A DNA stretch of 6,556 bases from Novosphingobium sp. GTDB lineage: Bacteria > Pseudomonadota > Alphaproteobacteria > Sphingomonadales > Sphingomonadaceae. A model generated the notes under the pieces. That model saw only the letters and a list, made by a program, of their open reading frames with translations. It ran no database searches and was not told where the DNA came from. The stretch covers positions 1-6,556 of the forward strand of contig JACKKV010000013.1 of assembly GCA_024236235.1 (NCBI GenBank), read 5' to 3'. Positions 1-6,243 of the stretch are shown in pieces (positions within the stretch are counted from its first letter, which is position 1; the number at the start of each line of letters is the position of its first letter). A program made the position numbers and the translations under genes.

Positions 1-356
1 GTACCGCGCCGCGCCACCAGCTGGCGCACATCCAGACCGTAAAAGAACCAGTTGAACGGCCGCCAGTCTAGCTCCGCCTCCGGCACGGTCAGAAACGGCC
101 CCTTCGGATCTGACAGGGTAACGTCGCGCAACCGGGCCTGTCCGTAAAGCGATCCCTCGATCCGCCCGATCTCGATCCTGAGGCCCGATGCGGGCGCGAG
201 GCGGGCAATGCGATCCGCCACGAAACGATGCCCGATCGGGCTGTTCAGCACCACCAGCGCCAGGAGGATAATGCCGCCAAACGCAAGCAGGAGTTTCGTG
301 GCCAGCTTGCGCTTGCGAAAGCGCGGCGCGGCGGGGAGTACCTCCGTATCCGGCAT
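1..356 (-). CDS. tamB: TamB, translocation/assembly module inner-membrane subunit (N-terminal fragment, cut by window edge)
   Basis: Only the first 118 codons are in the window; the gene continues beyond position 1. The product begins MPDTEVLPAAPRFRKRKLAT, a short basic cytoplasmic tail. A hydrophobic segment follows at about residues 21-38 (KLLLAFGGIILLALVVLN), giving one signal-anchor helix that would leave the rest in the periplasm. After it comes a stretch typical of the start of TamB/AsmA-like proteins: a first short helix ending in a lower-case pattern of IARLAPASGLRIEIGRIEGS, then LYGQARLRDVTLSDPKG and the LDWRPFNWFFYGLDV strand pair. TamB is a long beta-helical groove that bridges the inner membrane to TamA in the outer membrane. 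The ATG at 356-354 shares its A with the TGA of tamA, with an AGG about 7 bases upstream, so translation is probably coupled. The assignment rests on the N-terminal pattern plus the adjacent tamA. Confidence 0.88.
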   Translation of the reverse strand, partial: MPDTEVLPAAPRFRKRKLATKLLLAFGGIILLALVVLNSPIGHRFVADRIARLAPASGLRIEIGRIEGSLYGQARLRDVTLSDPKGPFLTVPEAELDWRPFNWFFYGLDVRQLVARRG

Positions 357-2575
357 CAGAACGCCTGCCCCAGTGCCACATAGACCGCGACCGGGCCATC
401 GCCGGGTTCCGGGTTGATCGGCGTCGCCACATCCACGCGAATGGGGCCGAACCCGGTATGGTATCTCACCCCCAGCCCTGCGCCATAGCGCATGTCCGAA
501 AAGCCCGGCGTCGAACTGCGGCTGACCGCGCCTGCATCAAGGAAGGGCACGACGGACAATGCGCCATCAAACATGCCGGTGCGAACCCTGGCTTCCACCG
601 AGAATTCCACCAGCGAACGCCCGCCATTGGGATCGCCCGCGCCATTGCGCGGCCCGATCTGCTGATAGCCGAAACCGCGCACCGAACCGCCACCGCCGGC
701 ATAGAGGCGGCGTGACAGCGCAATATCGGCAATCGGTGCGCCGATGATGCTGCCCGCTCGTGCTCGGCCCGCCAGCACCACCGTATCGCCCAGTTGCTGA
801 TATGCGCTAAGATCGAACTGGCTGCGAATATAAGTCAGCTTGTGGCCGTGCTCCGTCGATATTTCGGGCGAAAGCCGCCCCCCCACCCGGAACCCGCTGG
901 TCGGGTCCAGCAGCGAATCCGACGTGTCAACCTGCGCCTGCAAAGGCAGCGCGGCGATGGCATAGGTCGTGCGCGGGTTCTTACCACCTTTCACCTTGGG
1001 CACGCGTTCATCAGTTGCGATGATTTCTGCGCCGATGCTCCAGGTAAAGGGCTTCTGGAACAGCAGTGTGCTGATCCGTTCATAAGTGGCAAGCAGCGCG
1101 GTGGTCCGGGCCTGATATGCCGCGCGATCAGTGGTCGAAGCATATGCATCCAGCGTCAGGATGCGGTCGCGCCCGTTCACATTGTTGCGGCGGAAGGTCA
1201 CGCCAGCCAGCTGTTCGCGCGTGCCCGCCACCGCACGCAGGCGCAGCGCGCCCTCGGGCGGGAAGAAATTGCGATGTTCCCAGCTCGCCCGCGCGGTGAT
1301 GCCTTCACCCGTGCTGTAACCCAGCCCGCCCGCGATGGTCCGCAACTTCGCTTTTTCCAGCGCGACATCAAGATCGACCGTTCCGGGCGTATCGCCCTGC
1401 GGTGCCCGTGTTTCGCGCGGGGTGATGGTGACGCTGGACACCAGGCCGGTCGACAGGATCGCCCGGCGCAGGTCCATCTCGTCACTGCGCATGTAGATAT
1501 CGCCGTGCTCGAACCGGGCGATCGATTCCAGGTGATGGCTGGAGAGAAACTTCGGTCTGCTGCTGATGACATGGCCGAAGCGATATTTTCCGCCAGGTGT
1601 CACCGGCAGCGTCAAATCGCCTTCCTGCCGGTCATGATCGATCAGCAGCGACGGATCGCCGATTGCCGCAAAGGGATATCCACTTTCACCCAGCGCGGTG
1701 TCGAGATCGAAGCTTTCCTGCACGATTCGGTCAGCGAGCAGGGGGTCACCGGGCTGGATCTCGAAACTGCGCCGCAAGGCTTCGTAATCGGCCGCGGTGT
1801 GCAGCGCGCCAAGCTCGATGGCGCCGAAACGATAGAGCGGGCCAGGTGCGATATCGAAGCGCACACTGGCCCGTGCCGCTGCCTCATCCTCGCCCGGCTG
1901 CAAACCGCCAAGGCTGCGCAGGATCTGTCCGTCATAATATCCGTAATTGCGCAACAGCCGGTCAAGCAGCGCTTCATCCTGCCGCGCGCGAGTGGACAGC
2001 AGCGCGATATTGTCACGCGCCCCTTCAAGTTCTTCGACCACGGACAGCGCCTCGAACCGGCTGGTGAATTCCTTGCGGACCGGAAATTCCTCGTCCGACG
2101 GGGGAAAGACCAGCGTGAGCTCGGAGGACAGCCTTACTTCCTTGCCGGTATCCTCCACCGGCGGCAGATCGAAGCCTTCTTCGGCAAAGCGGAAGCCGGG
2201 ATCGGGTTCCAGCGTTTCGACGGGCGGCAAATCCACCTCGTCCGGCCAGGGCAGCGCAATGTCCTGGCCTTCATCCAGCGGAGCATCGGGCGCTGGGGCT
2301 GAGGTTTCGTCCGCATCGGCCACCGCCTGACCGCCTGCCCAGCCTTCGGGATTTTCAACCGCCGCATCGGGGATCAGCTCTTCAAGCGAAGCGGGTGCCG
2401 ACCTCTGCTGCGCCTGTACGGCTTTGCCGGCAAGTACGGTACATGAAAGAAAAATCGCGGCCAGCGCGGGCCGCCACAGGTCAGTCCTGAAACTGATACT
2501 GGCCTTGTCCGCCCGGAACGCCGTCCTTGCCGCTGCCGTCCACGATTCCTTCGGGACGGGCAGAGCGTGCAGCAT
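356..2575 (-). CDS. tamA: TamA, Omp85-family outer-membrane assembly protein with POTRA domains and BamA-type barrel
   Basis: Outer-membrane partner of TamB. From the ATG at 2575 the product is 739 residues. A hydrophobic signal segment lies at about 34-55 (PALAAIFLSCTVLAG, likely cleavage after AVQA). It is followed by an acidic, proline-rich linker at about 60-160, then a POTRA region at about 165-405 (for example YGYYDGQILRSL, GPLYRFGAIELG, LRRAILSTGLVSSVTITP), and a 16-strand-type barrel to the end. Family marks in the barrel are LDPTSGFRVGGRLSP at about 556, the GGGGSVRGFGYQQIGPR lid motif at about 627-643 and a C-terminal strand ending YVALGQAF, a beta-signal with terminal Phe. The start is uncertain. 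The ATG at 2575 lies about 95 bases inside bpt and has no clear ribosome site. The open frame reaches back to 2782. No ATG, GTG or TTG lies in frame between the bpt stop and the signal segment, but a CTG at 2479 has AGGA five bases upstream. The family call is firm; the start is not. Confidence 0.93.
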   Translation of the reverse strand: MLHALPVPKESWTAAARTAFRADKASISFRTDLWRPALAAIFLSCTVLAGKAVQAQQRSAPASLEELIPDAAVENPEGWAGGQAVADADETSAPAPDAPLDEGQDIALPWPDEVDLPPVETLEPDPGFRFAEEGFDLPPVEDTGKEVRLSSELTLVFPPSDEEFPVRKEFTSRFEALSVVEELEGARDNIALLSTRARQDEALLDRLLRNYGYYDGQILRSLGGLQPGEDEAAARASVRFDIAPGPLYRFGAIELGALHTAADYEALRRSFEIQPGDPLLADRIVQESFDLDTALGESGYPFAAIGDPSLLIDHDRQEGDLTLPVTPGGKYRFGHVISSRPKFLSSHHLESIARFEHGDIYMRSDEMDLRRAILSTGLVSSVTITPRETRAPQGDTPGTVDLDVALEKAKLRTIAGGLGYSTGEGITARASWEHRNFFPPEGALRLRAVAGTREQLAGVTFRRNNVNGRDRILTLDAYASTTDRAAYQARTTALLATYERISTLLFQKPFTWSIGAEIIATDERVPKVKGGKNPRTTYAIAALPLQAQVDTSDSLLDPTSGFRVGGRLSPEISTEHGHKLTYIRSQFDLSAYQQLGDTVVLAGRARAGSIIGAPIADIALSRRLYAGGGGSVRGFGYQQIGPRNGAGDPNGGRSLVEFSVEARVRTGMFDGALSVVPFLDAGAVSRSSTPGFSDMRYGAGLGVRYHTGFGPIRVDVATPINPEPGDGPVAVYVALGQAF

Positions 2576-3332
2576 GGTCGATAAGCGTCTTCTGTTCCGC
2601 GTCACTGAAAGCAACCCAACCTTCCGGCCCCAGCCGTTCCATGGGCCGATAGCGGATCTTGTACTGCATGCGCGGCGAACCTTCGACCCAATAGCCGAGA
2701 TAGACATAGGGAAGACCGCCCTGCACCGCACGCCTGATGTGATCAAGGATGATGTAATTGCCAAGACCGGCGCGGCTTCCAAGGTCAGGATCGTAAAAGC
2801 TGTAGATCATTGACAGCCCGTCACCCTGACGGTCAGTCAAACAGGCGCCGACCAGCCTGCCCGGCTGTCGGCCCGTGGACGGTTCGCGATATTCGATGAC
2901 ATGACTGGTGACGGGGGTGTGCTCCACCATGTCCGCAAAGTCCATCTCATCCATCGACGCCATGCCGCCGCCCGGATGACGCGCCTCGAGATAGCGCTGG
3001 AGCAGCTCAAACTGTTCCGATGTCGCCCAGGGCTTGCATTCGGTGGCGACGAGATCGGAATTGCGCCGTTCAATGCGGCGCTGAGTGTTCGAGGCGCGGA
3101 ATTCGTCCGCCACGACCCGCACGGAAACGCAGGCGTTGCAATCCGCGCAACTGGGCCGGTACGCGACTGTCTGGCTGCGGCGAAACCCGATCCGGCTGAG
3201 CGCATCGTTCAGGCCATCCGCATCGCTTCCGCGCAGTTCCGTGAACACCTTGCGCTCCATGCGGCCGGGCAGATAAGGGCATGGTGACGGGCTGGTCACG
3301 TAAAATCGGGGAAATCTGATAGGTGCCGTCAC
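2481..3332 (-). CDS. bpt: Bpt, aspartate/glutamate leucyltransferase (N-end rule aminoacyl-tRNA-protein transferase)
   Basis: Transfers leucine from Leu-tRNA to proteins with N-terminal Asp or Glu (EC 2.3.2.29), creating a degron for ClpS and ClpAP in the cytosol. The product is 283 residues, a normal length. The N-terminal ATE domain (about 11-82) shows YVTSPSPCPYLPGR, then RKVFTEL, RRSQTVAYRPSCADCNACVS and VRV. The C-terminal ATE domain (about 100-245) shows ARHPGGGM, MIYSFYDPDLGSRAGLGN, YIILDHIRRA, YVYLGYWVEGSPRMQYKIRY and RPMERLGPEGW. Four cysteines of the N-domain (18, 62, 65, 68) are all kept. Related ATE1 enzymes are reported to use such cysteines for an iron-sulfur cluster; for Bpt this is only a possibility. 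I chose the GTG at 3332 because known homologues begin about ten residues before FVTSPSPCPYLPGR and an AGG lies just upstream. A TTG at 3356 in the same frame would add eight residues. The C-terminal tail is Gly/Gln-rich and its codons overlap the possible tamA start. Confidence 0.95.
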   Translation of the reverse strand: MTAPIRFPRFYVTSPSPCPYLPGRMERKVFTELRGSDADGLNDALSRIGFRRSQTVAYRPSCADCNACVSVRVVADEFRASNTQRRIERRNSDLVATECKPWATSEQFELLQRYLEARHPGGGMASMDEMDFADMVEHTPVTSHVIEYREPSTGRQPGRLVGACLTDRQGDGLSMIYSFYDPDLGSRAGLGNYIILDHIRRAVQGGLPYVYLGYWVEGSPRMQYKIRYRPMERLGPEGWVAFSDAEQKTLIDHAARSARPEGIVDGSGKDGVPGGQGQYQFQD

Positions 3333-3384
3333 GAGCCTGGCGCAGCCTCTTTCCAATGCGGTTTATGCCATTCGATGAAGCGGC

Positions 3385-3413
3385 ACTATGCATGGTCGGG
3401 GGGCGCGTTGAAA
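3385..3413 (-). promoter_or_regulatory. Possible weak promoter for bpt (low confidence)
   Basis: On the minus strand TTTCAA (3413-3408) and CATAGT (3390-3385) are separated by exactly 17 bases and lie about 50 bases upstream of the bpt GTG. They match the sigma-70 consensus at 3 of 6 and 4 of 6 positions. The position, downstream of two hairpins that may end ilvA transcription, is what a bpt-tamA-tamB promoter would need. The match alone is weak and could be chance. Confidence 0.22.
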
Positions 3414-3418
3414 GATAA

Positions 3419-3439
3419 TTAACCACGAAACGCGGTTAA
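3419..3439 (-). terminator. Hairpin with T-rich tail downstream of ilvA (second of two)
   Basis: Read on the minus strand, TTAACCGCG, loop TTT, CGTGGTTAA can form a nine-pair stem including one G-U pair. It is followed by TTATCTTT. It lies 53 bases after the ilvA stop, so it is a candidate intrinsic terminator, although the base of the stem is A/T-rich and the T-run is broken. The same dyad, TTAACC facing GGTTAA, could instead be a protein-binding site. Confidence 0.4.
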
Positions 3440-3458
3440 CAAAGTATGATTTTGCACA

Positions 3459-3484
3459 GCGCAGGCACGGAACGTGCCCTGCGC
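3459..3484 (-). terminator. GC-rich hairpin just after the ilvA stop (first of two)
   Basis: On the minus strand GCGCAGGGCAC and GTGCCTGCGC pair across the loop GTTCC, giving a ten-pair stem with a single bulged G. It begins 8 bases after the ilvA stop codon. No T-run follows directly (the next bases are TGTGCAAAATC), so it is a terminator-like or 3'-end-protecting structure and not a textbook rho-independent terminator. Together with the hairpin at 3419-3439 it probably marks the end of the ilvA transcript. Confidence 0.5.
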
Positions 3485-3491
3485 GCGCCGA

Positions 3492-4745
3492 TCAGTTCAA
3501 TTCGACCTGACTGACCGTGTAGCCCTTGGCCCGCAAGGCATGGATCAGCGAATCCAGCTGTTCACGATCACGCGCTTCGCATTCGATATCCGTGACCAGC
3601 CCCTTCGCGGGCAGGGTAGTGAAGATGCGCTGGTGCGAAATCTCGATGATGTTGACATTATGCGCGTTGAATTCATGCATCGCGTGATAAAGCGAGCCGG
3701 GCCGGTCCTGCAGGAAGATGCGCAGGCGCGCCAGCCGCCCCTGCCGCGCCAGATCGCGCAGCAGCACATTGGCCAGCAGGCGGGTGTCGATATTGCCCCC
3801 GCACAGCACGATGCCGACATTGCGCCCGGCAAACACCTCGCGATTGTTCATCACCGCGGCCAGCCCTGCGGCCCCCGCCCCTTCGACCACCGTCTTCTCG
3901 ATCTGCAGCAACAGCGCCAGCGCCGTTTCCAGCGCCGGTTCGTCCACCAGCAGGAAATCGTCCAGCAACTGTGCCAGCGCACGGCTGGTGTATTCGCCCG
4001 GTTCGAACACGGCGATGCCTTCGGCCAGCGTATCGCCCCCGCATGGCAGGCTGGTACCCTTGAGCCGGTTGTACATGGACGGGAACAGTTCCGCCTCCAC
4101 CCCGATCAGCTTGATGTCCGGGTTGATCGCGCGCGCGGCAGTGCCCATGCCCGTGGCCAGGCCACCTCCCCCTACCGGAATGGCCAGCGTATCGATCTGG
4201 GGCACATCTTCCAGCATTTCCAGCGCGACCGTTCCCTGCCCCGCCGCTACCACCGGATCGTCGAAGGGGTGAATGAAGGTCAGCCCCAGTTCGGTCTCCA
4301 GCCGGCGTGCATGAGCATAGGCCTGATCGTAATTCTCGCCCTCCAGGATCACCTTGCCGCCCACGCTTTCGGTCTGCATGATCTTCACATGCGGGGTGGT
4401 GCGCGGCATCACGATCGTCACTGGTACGCCCAGCCGGGTGCCATGGTAGGAAACGCCCTGCGAATGATTGCCCGCCGATGCGGCGATCACCCCGCGCGCG
4501 CGTTGTTCCTCGTTCATCAGCAGCAGCGCATTAAGCGCGCCACGTTCCTTGTAAGCGGCGGTGAACTGGTGGTTTTCGAATTTCAGGAATATATTGGCGC
4601 CGGTGATCTGCGACAATGTGTGGCTGCGCAGGGTGGGCGTGCGCACAATCGCGCCTTCCAGCCGGGCCGCGGCGGCGCGGATATCGTCGATCGTCAGCCG
4701 GGGCAGATCGTCTGCAACGGCGGTCTGGTTGGTTGGTTGGGTCAT
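3492..4745 (-). CDS. ilvA: Threonine ammonia-lyase (threonine dehydratase), PLP-dependent, with C-terminal ACT domain
   Basis: Deaminates L-threonine to 2-oxobutanoate (EC 4.3.1.19), the first step of isoleucine synthesis, in the cytosol. The 417 residues carry a fold-type II PLP core at about 15-325. The PLP lysine is K66 in FTAAYKERGALNALL, the asparagine loop is SAGNHSQG (90-97), the phosphate-binding glycine loop is GGGGLATG (192-199), and the ring-contact region is LCGGNID (314-320). A single ACT-type domain follows at about 341-415 (LRIFLQDRPGSLYHAMHEFN, NVNIIEISHQR), typical of the short bacterial enzymes and a likely site of amino-acid feedback. The length is normal and all core motifs are intact. 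The ATG at 4745 has AGGGG nine bases upstream. Some relatives of this short type are catabolic or act on serine as well, so biosynthetic versus catabolic use is not settled by sequence. It stands alone, transcribed away from the amidohydrolase-like gene. Confidence 0.95.
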   Translation of the reverse strand: MTQPTNQTAVADDLPRLTIDDIRAAAARLEGAIVRTPTLRSHTLSQITGANIFLKFENHQFTAAYKERGALNALLLMNEEQRARGVIAASAGNHSQGVSYHGTRLGVPVTIVMPRTTPHVKIMQTESVGGKVILEGENYDQAYAHARRLETELGLTFIHPFDDPVVAAGQGTVALEMLEDVPQIDTLAIPVGGGGLATGMGTAARAINPDIKLIGVEAELFPSMYNRLKGTSLPCGGDTLAEGIAVFEPGEYTSRALAQLLDDFLLVDEPALETALALLLQIEKTVVEGAGAAGLAAVMNNREVFAGRNVGIVLCGGNIDTRLLANVLLRDLARQGRLARLRIFLQDRPGSLYHAMHEFNAHNVNIIEISHQRIFTTLPAKGLVTDIECEARDREQLDSLIHALRAKGYTVSQVELN

Positions 4746-4844
4746 GACCGACGGCCCCTAGACCAAAGCGGGGGCAAGGGGAACAGCGTTTCGCCCCATC
4801 ATCCGGGCATTTGCAAGCGCGCAAAAGCCGCTACACAGCGCGCC
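4746..4844. promoter_or_regulatory. Divergent intergenic region between ilvA and the amidohydrolase-like gene
   Basis: These 99 bases must hold the start signals of both flanking genes if each has its own promoter. On the minus strand an AGGGG nine bases before the ilvA ATG is a reasonable ribosome site. On the plus strand there is no Shine-Dalgarno sequence before the ATG at 4845. A TTGCAA (4811-4816) and TACACA (4832-4837), 15 bases apart, are poor -35/-10 candidates that would place a transcript start close to the ATG itself. No attenuator, T-box or other riboswitch is apparent ahead of ilvA; the region is too short for one. Confidence 0.45.
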
Positions 4845-6242
4845 ATGCACAGCGAATCTCCCCGCGCCACCCTGGCCCGTGCCCGAACGGCCCTGATTGC
4901 GCTCGCGCTGCTGGTCGCGGGCATGGTGATGCCGCAGCCGCTGCGGGCCGAAACCCTGCTCGACAATATCGCCGGGCTGACGCTGGATGCCGAGGGACGG
5001 CTGGTCCAGTTCAGCGGGCTGGTGATCGGCGATGACGGGCGCATAGCCCAGGTGCTGACCGGCAAGGACAAGCGCCCGAAGAAGCCGACTTACGTCATCG
5101 ATGGCCGGGGCCGCACAGTGCTGCCTGGTTTTGTCGATTCCCATGTCGACCTGATGGCGGTCGGACTTGCCGAACTGACCGGCGGCAAGGTTGACGGGCT
5201 GCCGCCGCCCCGCCCCGAAGATCAGGACATCGCCCTGGCCAAGGCTCAGGCGGCGTTGGCCGCGGTGGGTATTACCGCCGTGGCTGACATGACGACGACG
5301 ATCGAAGACTGGCAGACCTATCGCCGCGCGGGCGACGCTGGCAGGCTCTATCTGCGGATCATGGCCTATGCCCCCGATGTCGCCGCGATGAGCCTGATCG
5401 GTGGCCCCGGCCCTACCCCGTGGTTTTATGGCGATCGTCTGCGCTTCAACGGCCTGCGCATCGATCTGGATGGATCGCTGGAAGATGGCGCGGCCTTGCT
5501 GAACGGGTCGGTCGGAACGCCCCGGCTCAATGACACGCAATTGCGCAATCTGATGAGCCGTGCGGCAATTGACAATTTCCAGATCGCGGTGGTGGCGCAT
5601 GGCGATGCCGCGCTGACCAGCGTGCTAGGCGCGCTGGATGAGGTGTCGCTGACCTATCAGGGTGACCGGCGCTGGCGGATCGAGAACGTGCAGCTGGCCG
5701 ATCCGGAAACGCTCGCCCGGGCCGCCGGCCACAGTGCGGCCCTGTCATTTCGGCCCGGCCGGCTGGCGGCAGATATGGCACGGGCGCAATCGTCGCTGCC
5801 CTCCCAACTCTGGCCCAATGTTCAACCCTGGCAAAGCGCCGCCAGTGCCGGTGTGCAGCCTGTCTTCGGTTCCGGCCCCGGAGCGACGATTCAACCGCCC
5901 CTGCAAAGCCTGGCCACCGCAATCAGCCGCGAGGATGCGCAAGGCCAGCCCTATGGCGGCTGGCAACCCCAGCAGCGCCTGACCCGCGAGACAGCCTTTG
6001 CCGCGCTCACCGTCAATGGCGCGCGCGCCGGTCATGGCGAAGGACATTTCGGCCGGCTTGTGCCTGGTGAAGCGGCTGATTTCGTGATGGTGGACCGCGA
6101 CCCGCTGCTGGCAACACCGGCAGAGCTGCGCACGATGGCCGTTCTGGAAACCTGGGTCAGCGGGCGCAAGGTATACGAAGCGGGTCAGGAACAGGCCCAG
6201 GACATTCTGCGTCCCTTCGGTGAGAAAATGCCGGGCTGGTAG
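4845..6242 (+). CDS. Exported amidohydrolase-like protein (YtcJ/Amidohydro_3 type) with degenerate active site, probable pseudoenzyme
   Basis: A 465-residue protein starting MHSESPRATLARARTALI, with a signal peptide (hydrophobic core about 16-29, likely cleavage after PLRA at 35), so it is exported to the periplasm. The rest follows the Amidohydro_3 plan: an N-terminal beta segment (NIAGLTLDAEGRLVQFSGLV), TVLPGFVDSH at 91-100, GITAVADMTTTIEDWQ at 142-157, LDGSLEDGAAL at 208-218, DRRWRIENVQL at 274-284, then a C-terminal segment FGRLVPGEAADFVMVDRDP at 402-420 and VLETWVSGRKVY. The usual metal-site residues are changed: HxH is H100-x-D102, the barrel-strand His is V250, IEH is IEN (N281) and SD is SG (G344). 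About 100 residues seem missing between HxH and GITAVAD. The frame is open from 3474, but everything before 4845 is antisense to ilvA and not family-like. It ends one base from tatC, tail to tail. Substrate unknown; catalysis is doubtful. Confidence 0.88.
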   Translation: MHSESPRATLARARTALIALALLVAGMVMPQPLRAETLLDNIAGLTLDAEGRLVQFSGLVIGDDGRIAQVLTGKDKRPKKPTYVIDGRGRTVLPGFVDSHVDLMAVGLAELTGGKVDGLPPPRPEDQDIALAKAQAALAAVGITAVADMTTTIEDWQTYRRAGDAGRLYLRIMAYAPDVAAMSLIGGPGPTPWFYGDRLRFNGLRIDLDGSLEDGAALLNGSVGTPRLNDTQLRNLMSRAAIDNFQIAVVAHGDAALTSVLGALDEVSLTYQGDRRWRIENVQLADPETLARAAGHSAALSFRPGRLAADMARAQSSLPSQLWPNVQPWQSAASAGVQPVFGSGPGATIQPPLQSLATAISREDAQGQPYGGWQPQQRLTRETAFAALTVNGARAGHGEGHFGRLVPGEAADFVMVDRDPLLATPAELRTMAVLETWVSGRKVYEAGQEQAQDILRPFGEKMPGW

Positions 6243-6243
6243 C

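Noticed and set aside
794..2302. A 502-codon plus-strand open frame opposite tamA
   Set aside because: It is fully antisense to a well-supported gene, its translation has no family-like motif, and its openness is explained by high GC content.
3333..3356. TTG at 3356 as the bpt start
   Set aside because: It would add eight residues not expected from homologues and has no ribosome site; the GTG at 3332 fits the usual N-terminal length.
3419..3439. A genuine CtrA-box
   Set aside because: The TTAA elements are 13 bases apart, not 7, and the neighbouring genes are not typical CtrA targets. Kept only as an alternative reading of the hairpin.
4724..4740. Short GGTTGGTTGG tandem near the ilvA start
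   Set aside because: It is only three copies of four bases within the coding N-terminus (QPTNQ) and needs no special explanation.
3474..4844. A plus-strand open frame running unbroken into the amidohydrolase-like gene, which would make a 922-residue protein
   Set aside because: The upstream 457 codons lie antisense to ilvA and read as low-complexity Arg/Gln/His-rich sequence with no recognisable domain, whereas a normal signal peptide begins at the ATG at 4845. In GC-rich DNA, antisense frames stay open by codon bias.
4758..5600. A 280-codon minus-strand open frame opposite the amidohydrolase-like gene, ending close to ilvA
   Set aside because: Composition is the Gln/Arg/His-rich type of antisense shadow; the opposite strand carries a signal peptide and clear family motifs.
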